Numbered from the stretch's first letter, positions 9,523 through 17,007 are shown. The stretch: DNA of 41,561 bases from an uncultured Pelagibacteraceae bacterium (GCA_902569725.1 CACFVG010000009.1:1-41561); one strand, 5' to 3'. Notes: a model not told the origin generated them from the sequence alone. A program made the numbers and translations.

Positions 9523-10365
9523 ATGATATTAATAGATGGAAAAAAAATAGCAGCAGAACTAAGAGAAGAATTAAAAAAAGAAGTTTTAAGTTTACAGAAA
9601 AAATACAATAAAATCCCAGGACTTACAGTAATTTTAATTGGGAACATGGCTCCAAGCCAAATCTATGTTCGTATGAAAGAAAAAGCTGCTAATGAAATAG
9701 GTTTAAAATCAGAAGTTATAAGATATCCAGATTCTGTCGAAGAAAAAATAGTTTTAGATAAAATTGATGAGCTTAATAAAGATGATAGTGTATCTGGTAT
9801 TTTAGTTCAGTTACCTTTGCCAAATCATATTGATAAGCAAAAAGTTATTGAAGCAATTTTACCAAAAAAAGATGTTGATGGGTTTCATCCTATGAATGTT
9901 GGAAATTTATCTTCAGGTTATGAAAGCTCAGTTCCATGTACTCCGCTTGGATGTTATTTATTAATAAAAAAAATTGAACCTAACCTAAGTGGCAAAAAAG
10001 CAGTTGTAGTTGGTAGGTCTAATTTAAATGGAAAACCAATGACACAACTACTTTTAAAAGAAAATTGTACAGTTACAATGACACATTCTAAAACAAAAGA
10101 TCTTAAGGCAGAATGTTTAAAAGGTGACATTATCGTAGCTGCAGTTGGTATGCCTGAACTCGTAAAAGGCGACTGGGTTAAAAAAGATGCTATAGTTATA
10201 GATGTTGGAATAAATAAGACTGAAAAAGGTATAGTTGGAGATGTCTCATTTGATGAAGTTTCAAAAGTTGCAAAAGCTTTAACACCCGTTCCTGGAGGTG
10301 TTGGCCCAATGACAATTGCATGTCTTCTTAAAAATACCATTGAGTGCTTCAAAAGATCTAATTAA
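9523..10365 (+). CDS. folD: Methylene-THF dehydrogenase / methenyl-THF cyclohydrolase
   Basis: This bifunctional NADP-dependent enzyme interconverts 5,10-methylene-, methenyl- and 10-formyl-tetrahydrofolate. The 280 residues include the catalytic YVRMK (Tyr48, Lys52), VQLPLPNHID, the KDVDGFHPMNVG block, the nucleotide-binding VVVGRSNLNGKPM loop and the C-terminal TPVPGGVGPMT. It starts three bases after yggT. One-carbon folate metabolism is prominent in SAR11, where methyl groups from osmolytes are oxidised, but the neighbours do not add to that here. Confidence 0.97.
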   Translation: MILIDGKKIAAELREELKKEVLSLQKKYNKIPGLTVILIGNMAPSQIYVRMKEKAANEIGLKSEVIRYPDSVEEKIVLDKIDELNKDDSVSGILVQLPLPNHIDKQKVIEAILPKKDVDGFHPMNVGNLSSGYESSVPCTPLGCYLLIKKIEPNLSGKKAVVVGRSNLNGKPMTQLLLKENCTVTMTHSKTKDLKAECLKGDIIVAAVGMPELVKGDWVKKDAIVIDVGINKTEKGIVGDVSFDEVSKVAKALTPVPGGVGPMTIACLLKNTIECFKRSN

Positions 10366-10395
10366 TTTTTAAACTATATAACCTATAACTTTCTA

Positions 10396-11892
10396 ATGAA
10401 GTTATTTTTTATATTGGGAAATCAACTATTTCCAATTAAACATTTAAGTGGTTTTAAGAATGATCATATTTTTTTTATGGCTGAAGATTATCAATTATGT
10501 ACTTATGAAAAACATCACAAATTAAAAATCTTATTATTTTTATCAGCAATGAGATCCCACGCAGATAACTTAAAAAAAAATAAGTTCAAAATTGAATATA
10601 ATAAAATTGACTCAAGTGATTTTAAAAAAGATTATTTAGAAAAAGCTAAAAAAATTATTAAATCAAAAAAAATTAGAGAAATTACAAGTTTTGAAATTGA
10701 AGATAAGTTTTTTGAAGAAAAACTAAAAAATTTTGTTAAAAAAAATGGTTTAATCTGGAATAAAATTAAATCACCGATGTTTTTAAATTCTAGGGAAGAA
10801 TTCAATCATTACTTATCAAAAAACAAAAGACCTTTTATGGCAACTTTTTATAAAGGAACAAGACAAAAATTAAATATTTTAATGAAGAAAGATGGAAATC
10901 CTGAAGGAGGCAAATGGAGTTTTGATCAGGATAACAGAAAAAAACTTCCAAAAAATATAAAAGTTCCAAAGTTTCCCAAAATAATAGAGACAAAACATAC
11001 AAAAAATTTGAAACCTATTATTGAAAAAATGTTCAACGATCATCCAGGTAATACCAAAAATTTTTGGTTTGCATCTGAGTATAATGATGTTGTTAAACTT
11101 TTAAATTTTTTCATAAAAGAAAAATCAAATTTATTTGGTGATTATGAGGATGCAGTTCATCAAGAAAATAATATTTTATTTCATAGTGCGTTAAGTCCAT
11201 ATATTAATTTAGGTCTTATAACTCCTGATTTTATAATTTCTAAAATTTTAGAATTTCATAAAAAAAATAAAATTAGACTCAATTCTTTAGAAGGATATGT
11301 AAGACAAGTTATTGGTTGGAGAGAATTTATGAGAGGAATTTATCAAAAATATAGCGATGAAATGGAGAAAAGAAATTTTTTTAATCAAAATAGAAAGATG
11401 AAAAATTCATGGTACGAAGGCACAACAGGTTTACCCCCTTTAGATTATGCAATTAAAAATGCATTATACTATGGCTGGTCACATCATATTGAAAGATTAA
11501 TGATACTTTCAAACATTATGAACTTATGCGAGTTAAGTCCCAAAGTTGTTTACAAATGGTTTATGGAAATGTTTGTAGACTCATCAGATTGGGTGATGGT
11601 ACCGAATGTTTATGGAATGGGTTTATTTAGCGAGGGAGGAATTTTTGCAACCAAACCATATATATGTGGATCAAGTTATTTAATGAAAATGATGGATTTT
11701 AAAAAAGGTGATTGGTGCAACACTATGGATGGATTGTACTGGAGATTTATAAATAGAAATAGATCATTCTTTTTAAAAAATCCTAGACTTTCAATGATGG
11801 TAAGAATTTTTGATAAAATGAAATCAGATAGAAAAAAATTAATATTGTCAGAAGCTGAAAAATTTATAAATAAAAATACATATGGCAATTAA
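10396..11892 (+). CDS. Cryptochrome/photolyase family protein of the PhrB (FeS-BCP) type
   Basis: This 498-residue protein belongs to the deoxyribodipyrimidine-photolyase-related group, whose studied members are (6-4) photolyases or cryptochromes binding FAD, a lumazine antenna and often a 4Fe-4S cluster. Visible marks are the N-terminal FILGNQLFPIKHL, EKHHKLKILLFLSAMR, GGKWSFDQDNRKKLP (172-186), YVRQVIGWREFMRGIY (301-316), GWSHHIERLMILSN and DWVMVPNVYGMGLF. Only two of the four canonical cluster cysteines appear to align (Cys378 and Cys441). The segment between them reads MMDFKKGDWCNTMDGLYW and lacks the usual CxxC, so a cluster is doubtful. It is first in a plus-strand trio with DUF393 and DUF2256 genes. 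Confidence 0.92.
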   Translation: MKLFFILGNQLFPIKHLSGFKNDHIFFMAEDYQLCTYEKHHKLKILLFLSAMRSHADNLKKNKFKIEYNKIDSSDFKKDYLEKAKKIIKSKKIREITSFEIEDKFFEEKLKNFVKKNGLIWNKIKSPMFLNSREEFNHYLSKNKRPFMATFYKGTRQKLNILMKKDGNPEGGKWSFDQDNRKKLPKNIKVPKFPKIIETKHTKNLKPIIEKMFNDHPGNTKNFWFASEYNDVVKLLNFFIKEKSNLFGDYEDAVHQENNILFHSALSPYINLGLITPDFIISKILEFHKKNKIRLNSLEGYVRQVIGWREFMRGIYQKYSDEMEKRNFFNQNRKMKNSWYEGTTGLPPLDYAIKNALYYGWSHHIERLMILSNIMNLCELSPKVVYKWFMEMFVDSSDWVMVPNVYGMGLFSEGGIFATKPYICGSSYLMKMMDFKKGDWCNTMDGLYWRFINRNRSFFLKNPRLSMMVRIFDKMKSDRKKLILSEAEKFINKNTYGN

Positions 11893-12232
11893 AGTTTTTT
11901 TTAATAATTCTTGCAGCATTTGTAGAGTAGAGATAAATCACTACAAAAAAATTGCTGATAGTAATTTGGAATGGGTTGATATTACAAATAATGAAGAGGC
12001 GTTAAAATTAACATCTAAATCACAAGAAGAACTTTTAAGAAGACTTCATATTATCGATGATGGAAAGGTGATAGGAGGAGCCAAAGCTTTTGTAATCATT
12101 TGGTCAAAAATTCCAAAATATAATTTTTTAGCAAAAATATTTTCTATAAAACCTCTTTTTTTTATTTTTCATTATATTTATGAATTCGTTGCATACTTTT
12201 TATTTTTAAAAAATAAAAATCAACTCAAATGA
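11882..12232 (+). CDS. DUF393 (DCC family) thiol-disulfide oxidoreductase-like protein
   Basis: This 116-residue protein opens with a thioredoxin-like strand and a CSIC dithiol (MAIKVFFNNSCSICRVEI, Cys11 and Cys14). It has the DUF393/DCC features: DITNNEEAL after the first motif, then a mid-protein DDGKVIGGAKAFVIIWSKIP and a hydrophobic C-terminus. Its start lies inside the photolyase-family gene (11-base overlap) and its stop overlaps the DUF2256 start (ATGA), so the three are tightly coupled. The function of DUF393 is unproven; a redox role at the membrane is inferred. Genes of this family are known neighbours of photolyase genes elsewhere. Confidence 0.88.
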   Translation: MAIKVFFNNSCSICRVEINHYKKIADSNLEWVDITNNEEALKLTSKSQEELLRRLHIIDDGKVIGGAKAFVIIWSKIPKYNFLAKIFSIKPLFFIFHYIYEFVAYFLFLKNKNQLK

Positions 12233-12354
12233 AAAAGCAAAATTTGCCTAATAAAATTTGTCTAGTTTGTAAAAAACCATTTGTTTGGAGAAAAAAATGG
12301 AAATTAAATTGGGATCGAGTAAAATACTGCTCTAAAAGATGCTCCACTAAATAA
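12229..12354 (+). CDS. DUF2256 zinc-ribbon-like small protein
   Basis: This short gene was found by direct translation: ATG at 12229, TAA at 12352-12354, 41 residues. The product begins MKKQNLPNKICLVCKKPFVW and ends WDRVKYCSKRCSTK. The CxxC...CxxxC cysteines with the PFxWRKKW and W(D)xVKYCS signatures are diagnostic of DUF2256, a probable zinc-binding module that often neighbours photolyase or cryptochrome genes. Its start overlaps the DUF393 stop (ATGA). Its last eight bases overlap the end of the convergent photolyase gene on the minus strand. The role is unknown. Confidence 0.88.
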   Translation: MKKQNLPNKICLVCKKPFVWRKKWKLNWDRVKYCSKRCSTK

Positions 12355-13492
12355 ATTCCTGAATTATCTTTGGAATATAATTTTTAAAATTGAAAAAACC
12401 TTTATTGCAATATTTCCAACAATACTGGTCAATTTTTCTGTATAAAAAAGAAATATTTTTAAGATTCTTTGAATTGATGTAGTCAAGATTTTCACCGACA
12501 GACGGATATAAGGCCAATAAATTTTCTTTCATATTTTTTAAATCTTGAATATTAATCATTTTACAATTTAATGATTTATTATTTAAATTTTCAATTTGAT
12601 TATTAATAAGAGACCTTTTAAAGTTCAGAACTTTTTCGTCTAATTTTATTTGTCTATTTTCATTTCCATTAAAAACAAAATAAATATTTTTAAATAATTG
12701 ATCGTTAAAATTAAATTGTTCGAAAGACATATTATTTTCAAATATTAATAGACTCTGATTTTTAGATAAATTTGCATTTAGAAAATCATTATTTAAAATG
12801 ATATAATTTCTATCATCTACTATTGGAACTGGATTTTTATTAAGTTTAATATTGTCAAATCTATTATTGGTGAACTTTTTTATATTCCACTCTGAAGCAA
12901 CATAATTTTTACCTTTTGTTTGAACCCCTGCAACCCACCTCCAGCCTAAAGTATTAGATGCACAATCTCCATCAAAAAGATATTTCATAAAAAATTCAGC
13001 ACCTAAGTGCCAAGGCAAACCAAGAGTAAAAATCCAAATACTTGCAAACCACATTCTTGCGTGATTATGAAGATAGTTATAATTTTTGATCTCATTTACC
13101 CAATAATTAAAGCATTCAATATTGGTTTTACCATTAATTGCATTTAAATAGTTTTGATTATCTTTAAAATTTTCTTTTATTTTTTTTAAATCTTTTAAAT
13201 AATCCGACCAAACATTCGGCCTTAACTCTAACCACCCCTTCCAATAAATTCTCCATAAAACTTCTTGAATAAATTTTTCATTTTTTATGAATGAATATTT
13301 TTTTAAGGATTTATTAATTATTTCTTTTTCACTAATTATGCCATGAGATATATAAGGTGATAGACAGGAAATATTTGATCTATCATCAGGTCCATAATCA
13401 AAATTTCTTAACTTAGAATAATTTATAAGACCCTTTTCAATAAAACTCTCTAATTTTTCAATAGCAAAAGATTTGGATGGTTTAAAATTCAT
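12347..13492 (-). CDS. Photolyase-like FAD-binding protein lacking the N-terminal antenna domain
   Basis: This 381-residue protein starts directly with the photolyase FAD-binding domain: FDYGPDDRSNISCLSPYISH (31-50), EVLWRIYWKGWLELRP (77-92), LHNHARMWFASIWIF (141-155) and DGDCASNTLGWRWVAG (174-189). The Rossmann-like antenna domain that normally precedes this is absent. Instead about 160 residues follow the FAD domain, with strand-like segments (SLLIFEN, IYFVFNG) and a Cys/Trp-containing end (YRKIDQYCWKYC). This may be a permuted or replacement alpha/beta domain. Repair activity is not certain: related short proteins can be photolyases or light sensors. It is preceded seven bases upstream by the broken TIGR03643 gene. 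Confidence 0.88.
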   Translation of the reverse strand: MNFKPSKSFAIEKLESFIEKGLINYSKLRNFDYGPDDRSNISCLSPYISHGIISEKEIINKSLKKYSFIKNEKFIQEVLWRIYWKGWLELRPNVWSDYLKDLKKIKENFKDNQNYLNAINGKTNIECFNYWVNEIKNYNYLHNHARMWFASIWIFTLGLPWHLGAEFFMKYLFDGDCASNTLGWRWVAGVQTKGKNYVASEWNIKKFTNNRFDNIKLNKNPVPIVDDRNYIILNNDFLNANLSKNQSLLIFENNMSFEQFNFNDQLFKNIYFVFNGNENRQIKLDEKVLNFKRSLINNQIENLNNKSLNCKMINIQDLKNMKENLLALYPSVGENLDYINSKNLKNISFLYRKIDQYCWKYCNKGFFNFKNYIPKIIQEFI

Positions 13493-13498
13493 AAAATT

Positions 13499-13701
13499 TT
13501 AATTTAGATTTAGTTTTTTTTTATGCTTTGAAATACGGTCTCTTACTCTTTTTCTCCAAATAACATAACTTTTTTTTTTAAAATTTTTTCTCATTATGGA
13601 AATAACTTCTTTTTCCATTAAACCTGTTTTTTTTTGATTTCTTCAAAAGAAATTTTGTCAGACCAAGCCATACCAATGACTTCATCTACATTATATTTCA
13701 T
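13499..13701 (-). pseudogene. TIGR03643/DUF2805 family gene, frame broken at an A9 run
   Basis: From ATG at 13701 the frame reads MKYNVDEVIGMAWSDKISFE then EIKKKQV and stops at 13618-13620. In another frame the protein continues as TGLMEKEVISIMRKNFKKKS then YVIWRKRVRDRISKH, ending with TAA at 13499-13501. Joined, these match the TIGR03643 (DUF2805) family, about 67 residues, with its IxMAWxD, GLxExEVIxxMR and WRxRV blocks. The break is at nine consecutive A's on the coding strand (plus 13627-13635); ten or seven would restore the frame. Either it is a sequence error, a real mutation, or a slippage site. It sits between a 36-residue ORF and the photolyase-like gene. The function is unknown. 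Confidence 0.78.
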
Positions 13702-13712
13702 AAATTTAATTA

Positions 13713-13823
13713 TTATTTTATAAGTAAATAGCCAATCAAAACTAACCAAAAAAATAAATAATAATAATAAATATATTTTCTAGTAAATTTTGAAGAAATA
13801 GGTGTTTTATTATTTTTTTTCAT
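13713..13823 (-). CDS. Small single-helix membrane ORF, 36 residues
   Basis: The ATG at 13821-13823 overlaps the SDR stop codon by one base (TAATG), and the frame runs to TAA at 13713-13715. The product is MKKNNKTPISSKFTRKYIYY followed by YYLFFWLVLIGYLLIK: a basic N-terminus and one aromatic-rich membrane helix. I do not recognise a family. Translational coupling to the SDR and the tight fit before the TIGR03643 gene make it plausible. A 37-codon open frame in such AT-rich DNA could still be chance. Confidence 0.5.
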   Translation of the reverse strand: MKKNNKTPISSKFTRKYIYYYYLFFWLVLIGYLLIK

Positions 13824-14530
13824 TAAATAGAGGACCTCCCACCATCTACACCGATTATTTGTCCTGTTATCCAGGAGCTTTCTTCAGTAAGTAAAAACTT
13901 AGCCATTGCAGCAGCATCTTTTCCTTCACCAATTCTTTTCATAGGATGAGCTTTTGCAATACCTTCGGCCATAATACTATTCTTTAACAATGGTTGGGAA
14001 ATTTTTGAGTTTGTTAAACTTGGAGCTATACAATTTACTCTAATATTTGGAGCAAACTCAGCTGCAAGAGAAATTGCCAATCCTTCGATTGCAGCCTTAG
14101 TTGATGCAATAATTGAATGGTTAGCAAAGCCTCTTTGTGCAGCAACTGTCGAAAATAATATTATTGAACCTTTGTTATCTTTTAAACTTTCTTGATATGC
14201 TTTAATAATCTCAACTGCAGAGTAAAGATTTAACTTCATACATTTTTGAAAGTCATCTTCCTTGACCATTTTAAATGGTTTCAAATCTATCGAGCCGACA
14301 CAATAAGCAATTCCTTTTACTTCAGAAATTTCAGATTTTACATTCTCAATAAAATTATCTTCTAAAACATCAGCTACAGTATATGTACACTTTAATTTTT
14401 TTGATAAAGATTTAAGCTCCTCCTCATTTCTTGAAACTAGATGAAAGTTATGGTTTGAGTTATATAATTTACTTGCCAAATTAGAGCCAATAGAACCAGT
14501 TGCTCCAAAAATTAAATACTTAGCGTTCAT
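13823..14530 (-). CDS. Atypical short-chain dehydrogenase/reductase (SDR)
   Basis: This 235-residue Rossmann enzyme has the NAD(P) motif FGATGSIGSNLA (8-19), the structural Asn (Asn101), the active-site serine strand (ILFSTVAAQ, Ser127), Lys145, and the C-terminal ITGQIIGVDGG. The catalytic Tyr of YxxxK is replaced by Ile141 in HSIIASTKAAIEGL. I know of a divergent SDR group with this kind of substitution that occurs near photolyase genes. It may still bind nucleotide but is unlikely to use the standard mechanism. It leads a minus-strand operon: SDR, the 36-residue ORF, TIGR03643, photolyase-like. The substrate is unknown. Confidence 0.88.
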   Translation of the reverse strand: MNAKYLIFGATGSIGSNLASKLYNSNHNFHLVSRNEEELKSLSKKLKCTYTVADVLEDNFIENVKSEISEVKGIAYCVGSIDLKPFKMVKEDDFQKCMKLNLYSAVEIIKAYQESLKDNKGSIILFSTVAAQRGFANHSIIASTKAAIEGLAISLAAEFAPNIRVNCIAPSLTNSKISQPLLKNSIMAEGIAKAHPMKRIGEGKDAAAMAKFLLTEESSWITGQIIGVDGGRSSI

Positions 14531-14544
14531 ATTTTTTTATTTTA

Positions 14545-14925
14545 TTAAGATTTTTTCTTTGATTTAAGTCCAAGTTTATCACTGTGTCTTAATCTTAAAA
14601 TTACTATAGCTGAAGCAATAAGAACTATAGCTACTGCTTCATAAACTAATCCAGATGGATCCATTTCTTTACCTTGTAATATTATAAATCTCGACAAAGC
14701 GGTTATCGCAATAAGCAATGGTAAAGTAATACTTATTGATTGTTGGTCCCAAAAAACTCTAACCATTGCCATTACCTCCAAATAAAGAAACATTAATAGT
14801 AAATCAGCTAAAGTAACTGACTGATTTAAAAACATTTTTTTAATCTCAATTCCAACAGCAATAACTGTACTAATTAGAATTATAGTTAATAAAATAAACT
14901 GAAGATTTTTGGTTATATTTTTCAT
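14545..14925 (-). CDS. PsiE family membrane protein
   Basis: This 126-residue protein has four hydrophobic segments and the PsiE-family layout: LTIILISTVIAVGIEIKKMF, LADLLLMFLYLEVMAMVRVF near residues 40-59, and SITLPLLIAITALSRFIILQ. The E. coli namesake is induced by phosphate starvation and its biochemical role is unknown. I see no clear Pho box upstream. It lies 14 bases before the SDR on the same strand, so it may head the same transcript. A 44-base dyad lies upstream in the divergent intergenic region. Confidence 0.85.
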   Translation of the reverse strand: MKNITKNLQFILLTIILISTVIAVGIEIKKMFLNQSVTLADLLLMFLYLEVMAMVRVFWDQQSISITLPLLIAITALSRFIILQGKEMDPSGLVYEAVAIVLIASAIVILRLRHSDKLGLKSKKKS

Positions 14926-14976
14926 TATTTGAGAAATATGATTATTTTAAATTTTATTTCCATTCTTTGTTTTTTA

Positions 14977-15020
14977 TGTCGCACCTAAAGAATTAAACAA
15001 CGATTACTGAGCGTGCGACA
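14977..15020. repeat. Inverted repeat with 8-bp perfect arms in the intergenic region
   Basis: TGTCGCAC (14977-14984) and GTGCGACA (15013-15020) are exact complements separated by 28 bases. The arms are GC-rich against a very AT-rich background and are flanked by T's on the left and A's on the right, which adds weak pairing. They lie between psiE-like (minus) and a small plus-strand gene. They could form an RNA hairpin or serve as a two-site operator. The long loop argues against a simple terminator. Confidence 0.6.
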
Positions 15021-15079
15021 AAAAATGAATGTAAAAAATTTTGCAAAAAATTGAAATCATTATAATTAGCATTCACACT

Positions 15080-15295
15080 ATGTTTAAAGTTATAATTATA
15101 TATGAATTATTCTTTTTTTTCTTTTGGAATATAATTTATTGGGGAGCAGATCTAAAAGATTTTGCTCAAAACGAGTCTTTAGCTTTCATTTACTATATTT
15201 TAACATCAATGGCTTTGGGCTGGGTAATAATTCATATAATAAGATATTCTTTTGGAGAAATACCAGACCCTCGTGAAGTTGCAAAAAATAAATAG
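15080..15295 (+). CDS. Small membrane protein of unknown function
   Basis: This is a 71-residue protein if started at the ATG at 15080 (MFKVIIIYELFFFFFWNIIY). The frame extends upstream to a TTG at 15041, but that adds residues with no clear family support. Two hydrophobic segments are visible (about residues 3-20 and 34-55), followed by a short polar end (RYSFGEIPDPREVAKNK). No family is recognised. It is convergent with argG, with eight bases between the stop codons. Confidence 0.6.
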   Translation: MFKVIIIYELFFFFFWNIIYWGADLKDFAQNESLAFIYYILTSMALGWVIIHIIRYSFGEIPDPREVAKNK

Positions 15296-15303
15296 ATAAT
15301 ATT

Positions 15304-16488
15304 CTATTTTAATTTTTTTTTATGGAAATTAATAAATCTTTCTACATTTAATTTATTAAAAGTTTTGTTTTCTTCAAAAGAGACCTTTTTCATCGAGTAA
15401 GCAGTACTCTTAGTTTTCCTAGATACAATTGTAATATTGCCTTTGTATAGTTTAAGCTTAACAGATCCATTTACTTTATTTCTTTTTAGATCAACGATTT
15501 TTTGAAGTTTAAATCTTGCTTTTGAATACCAATAACCATTGTAAATGAGTTCTGCGTATTTAGGCATTATTTCATCTTTTTTATGCATAGTTTTTTTATC
15601 TAATGTTACAGATTCAATTGCTCTATGAGCATTTATTAATAAAGTTCCTCCAGGAGTTTCATAGACACCTCTTGATTTAATTCCAATAAATCTATTTTCA
15701 ACAAGATCAACTCTACCAATACCGTTTTTACCAGCAATTGAATTTAATCTTTCCAAAAGTTTTGAAGGAGATAATTTTTTACCATTCAATGTTATTGGGT
15801 CTCCATTTTTAAATCCTATTGTTACATAGGAAGCTTTATTTGGTGCTTTTTCTGGAGAAACTGTTCTTTGAAAAATAAATTCTGGTGCTGAATTTTTTGG
15901 ATTTTCTAAAACTTTTCCTTCAGTTGAGGTATGAAATAAATTATCATCTACCGAAAATGGTGAAGCACCTTTTTTGTCTTTTGGAACAGGTATTGCATAT
16001 TTTTTTGCATAATTAATTAAATCAGTTCTAGATTTAAGTTTCCAAAGTCTCCAAGGAGCTATTATTTTTATTTTAGGACCAAAGTAATGGTAACTAAGCT
16101 CAAATCTTACCTGATCATTTCCTTTACCTGTTGACCCATGAGAAACTGCATAAGCTTTAAATTTTTTAGCTATTCTAATTTGATCTTTTGCAATTAGTGG
16201 TCTTGCAATAGAAGTTCCCAACAAATAGACCCCTTCATAAACCGCATGTCCTCTTATCATTGGATAAATGTAATCTTTAACAAAAGTATCTTTTAAATCT
16301 TTTATTATTATTTTTTTTACACCTAGTTTTTTTGCATTTTTAATTATTTTTTTTTTATCAATTTCCTGACCAATATCAGCTGTATAAGCAATAACTTCTG
16401 CTTTATAATTTTCTTGAAGCCATTTTAAAATAATCGAAGTATCTAGACCACCTGAATAAGCGAGAACGATCCGTTCATTTAATTTCAT
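15304..16488 (-). CDS. argG: Argininosuccinate synthase
   Basis: ArgG condenses citrulline and aspartate using ATP, the penultimate step of arginine synthesis. The 394-residue sequence has the N-type ATP pyrophosphatase loop (VLAYSGGLDTSIILKWL, 8-24), a YLLGTSIARPLIAK segment, AVSHGSTGKGNDQVRFELSY (113-132), and GRVDLVENRFIGIKSRG in the C-terminal half. The length is normal. It is preceded by the IalB-like gene with a six-base gap on the same strand, which is probably coincidental packing. ArgH is not in this window. Confidence 0.97.
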   Translation of the reverse strand: MKLNERIVLAYSGGLDTSIILKWLQENYKAEVIAYTADIGQEIDKKKIIKNAKKLGVKKIIIKDLKDTFVKDYIYPMIRGHAVYEGVYLLGTSIARPLIAKDQIRIAKKFKAYAVSHGSTGKGNDQVRFELSYHYFGPKIKIIAPWRLWKLKSRTDLINYAKKYAIPVPKDKKGASPFSVDDNLFHTSTEGKVLENPKNSAPEFIFQRTVSPEKAPNKASYVTIGFKNGDPITLNGKKLSPSKLLERLNSIAGKNGIGRVDLVENRFIGIKSRGVYETPGGTLLINAHRAIESVTLDKKTMHKKDEIMPKYAELIYNGYWYSKARFKLQKIVDLKRNKVNGSVKLKLYKGNITIVSRKTKSTAYSMKKVSFEENKTFNKLNVERFINFHKKKLK

Positions 16489-16494
16489 CTAAAA

Positions 16495-17007
16495 TTATAT
16501 GCAACTTTTTTTCGCAGTATTATAGGCTTTTGTAAAACCTAATAATGAATAGTGATCAATTGTTTGAGATCCAGATTTATTGTACCCAGTTATCATTATT
16601 CTTGAACCTTTTTTCATAGTTTTAATCATTTTTTTCTCAACTTTATTACTTTTTATCCAAGCAAAACTGTCTTGAGCAATATCAAATTCATATTTTTTTT
16701 TACCTGATGTAGCCAATATTCTATTTTGAATATTAAACTCATAACCAGATGTTGTACTAATCTCGTCAATAACTTTATCGCTAGGTCTGAACGATACAAA
16801 AAGTCTTGCTTCTCTTTTATTTACTTTAGGCGATTGCAAAACAGGCTTAGTTTGAGCAAAACAAGTTAATACATTGTCTTTGATTAAAACTAATGTTTCC
16901 CAGTCTTTAAATTTTCCAATTTTTTTTAATTCTTCAGCAGATACGAAAGTTGTTGAAAAAATAAAAATACTAATAATAAATATAATTATTCTGTTAATTA
17001 TGGACAT
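16495..17007 (-). CDS. Invasion-associated locus B (IalB)-like exported protein
   Basis: This 170-residue protein has a clear Sec signal peptide (hydrophobic residues about 5-22, then FVSAEE), giving a mature periplasmic protein. The mature part resembles the IalB family: GKFKDWETLVLIKDNVLTCF, then EARLFVSFRP with DEISTTSGYEF, DSFAWIKS, MKKGSRIMITGYN and the end YSLLGFTKAYNTAKKSC. Two cysteines (about 49 and 169) could form a disulfide. In free-living alphaproteobacteria these proteins are common and have no link to invasion; their role is unclear. Its 5' end overlaps the aldo/keto reductase by ten bases. Confidence 0.82.
   Translation of the reverse strand: MSIINRIIIFIISIFIFSTTFVSAEELKKIGKFKDWETLVLIKDNVLTCFAQTKPVLQSPKVNKREARLFVSFRPSDKVIDEISTTSGYEFNIQNRILATSGKKKYEFDIAQDSFAWIKSNKVEKKMIKTMKKGSRIMITGYNKSGSQTIDHYSLLGFTKAYNTAKKSCI

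Noticed and set aside
9954-10352. Open frame of 132 codons on the minus strand across folD
   Set aside because: It lies wholly inside folD, which is clearly coding; the translation shows no family features and only shadows the other strand. Similar minus-strand frames inside hemD, the first photolyase gene, the MFS gene and ffh were rejected for the same reason.
15041-15079. TTG start extending the 71-residue membrane protein to 84 residues
   Set aside because: The extra residues add no recognisable feature and the TTG lacks a ribosome site; the ATG at 15080 starts directly before the first membrane helix.
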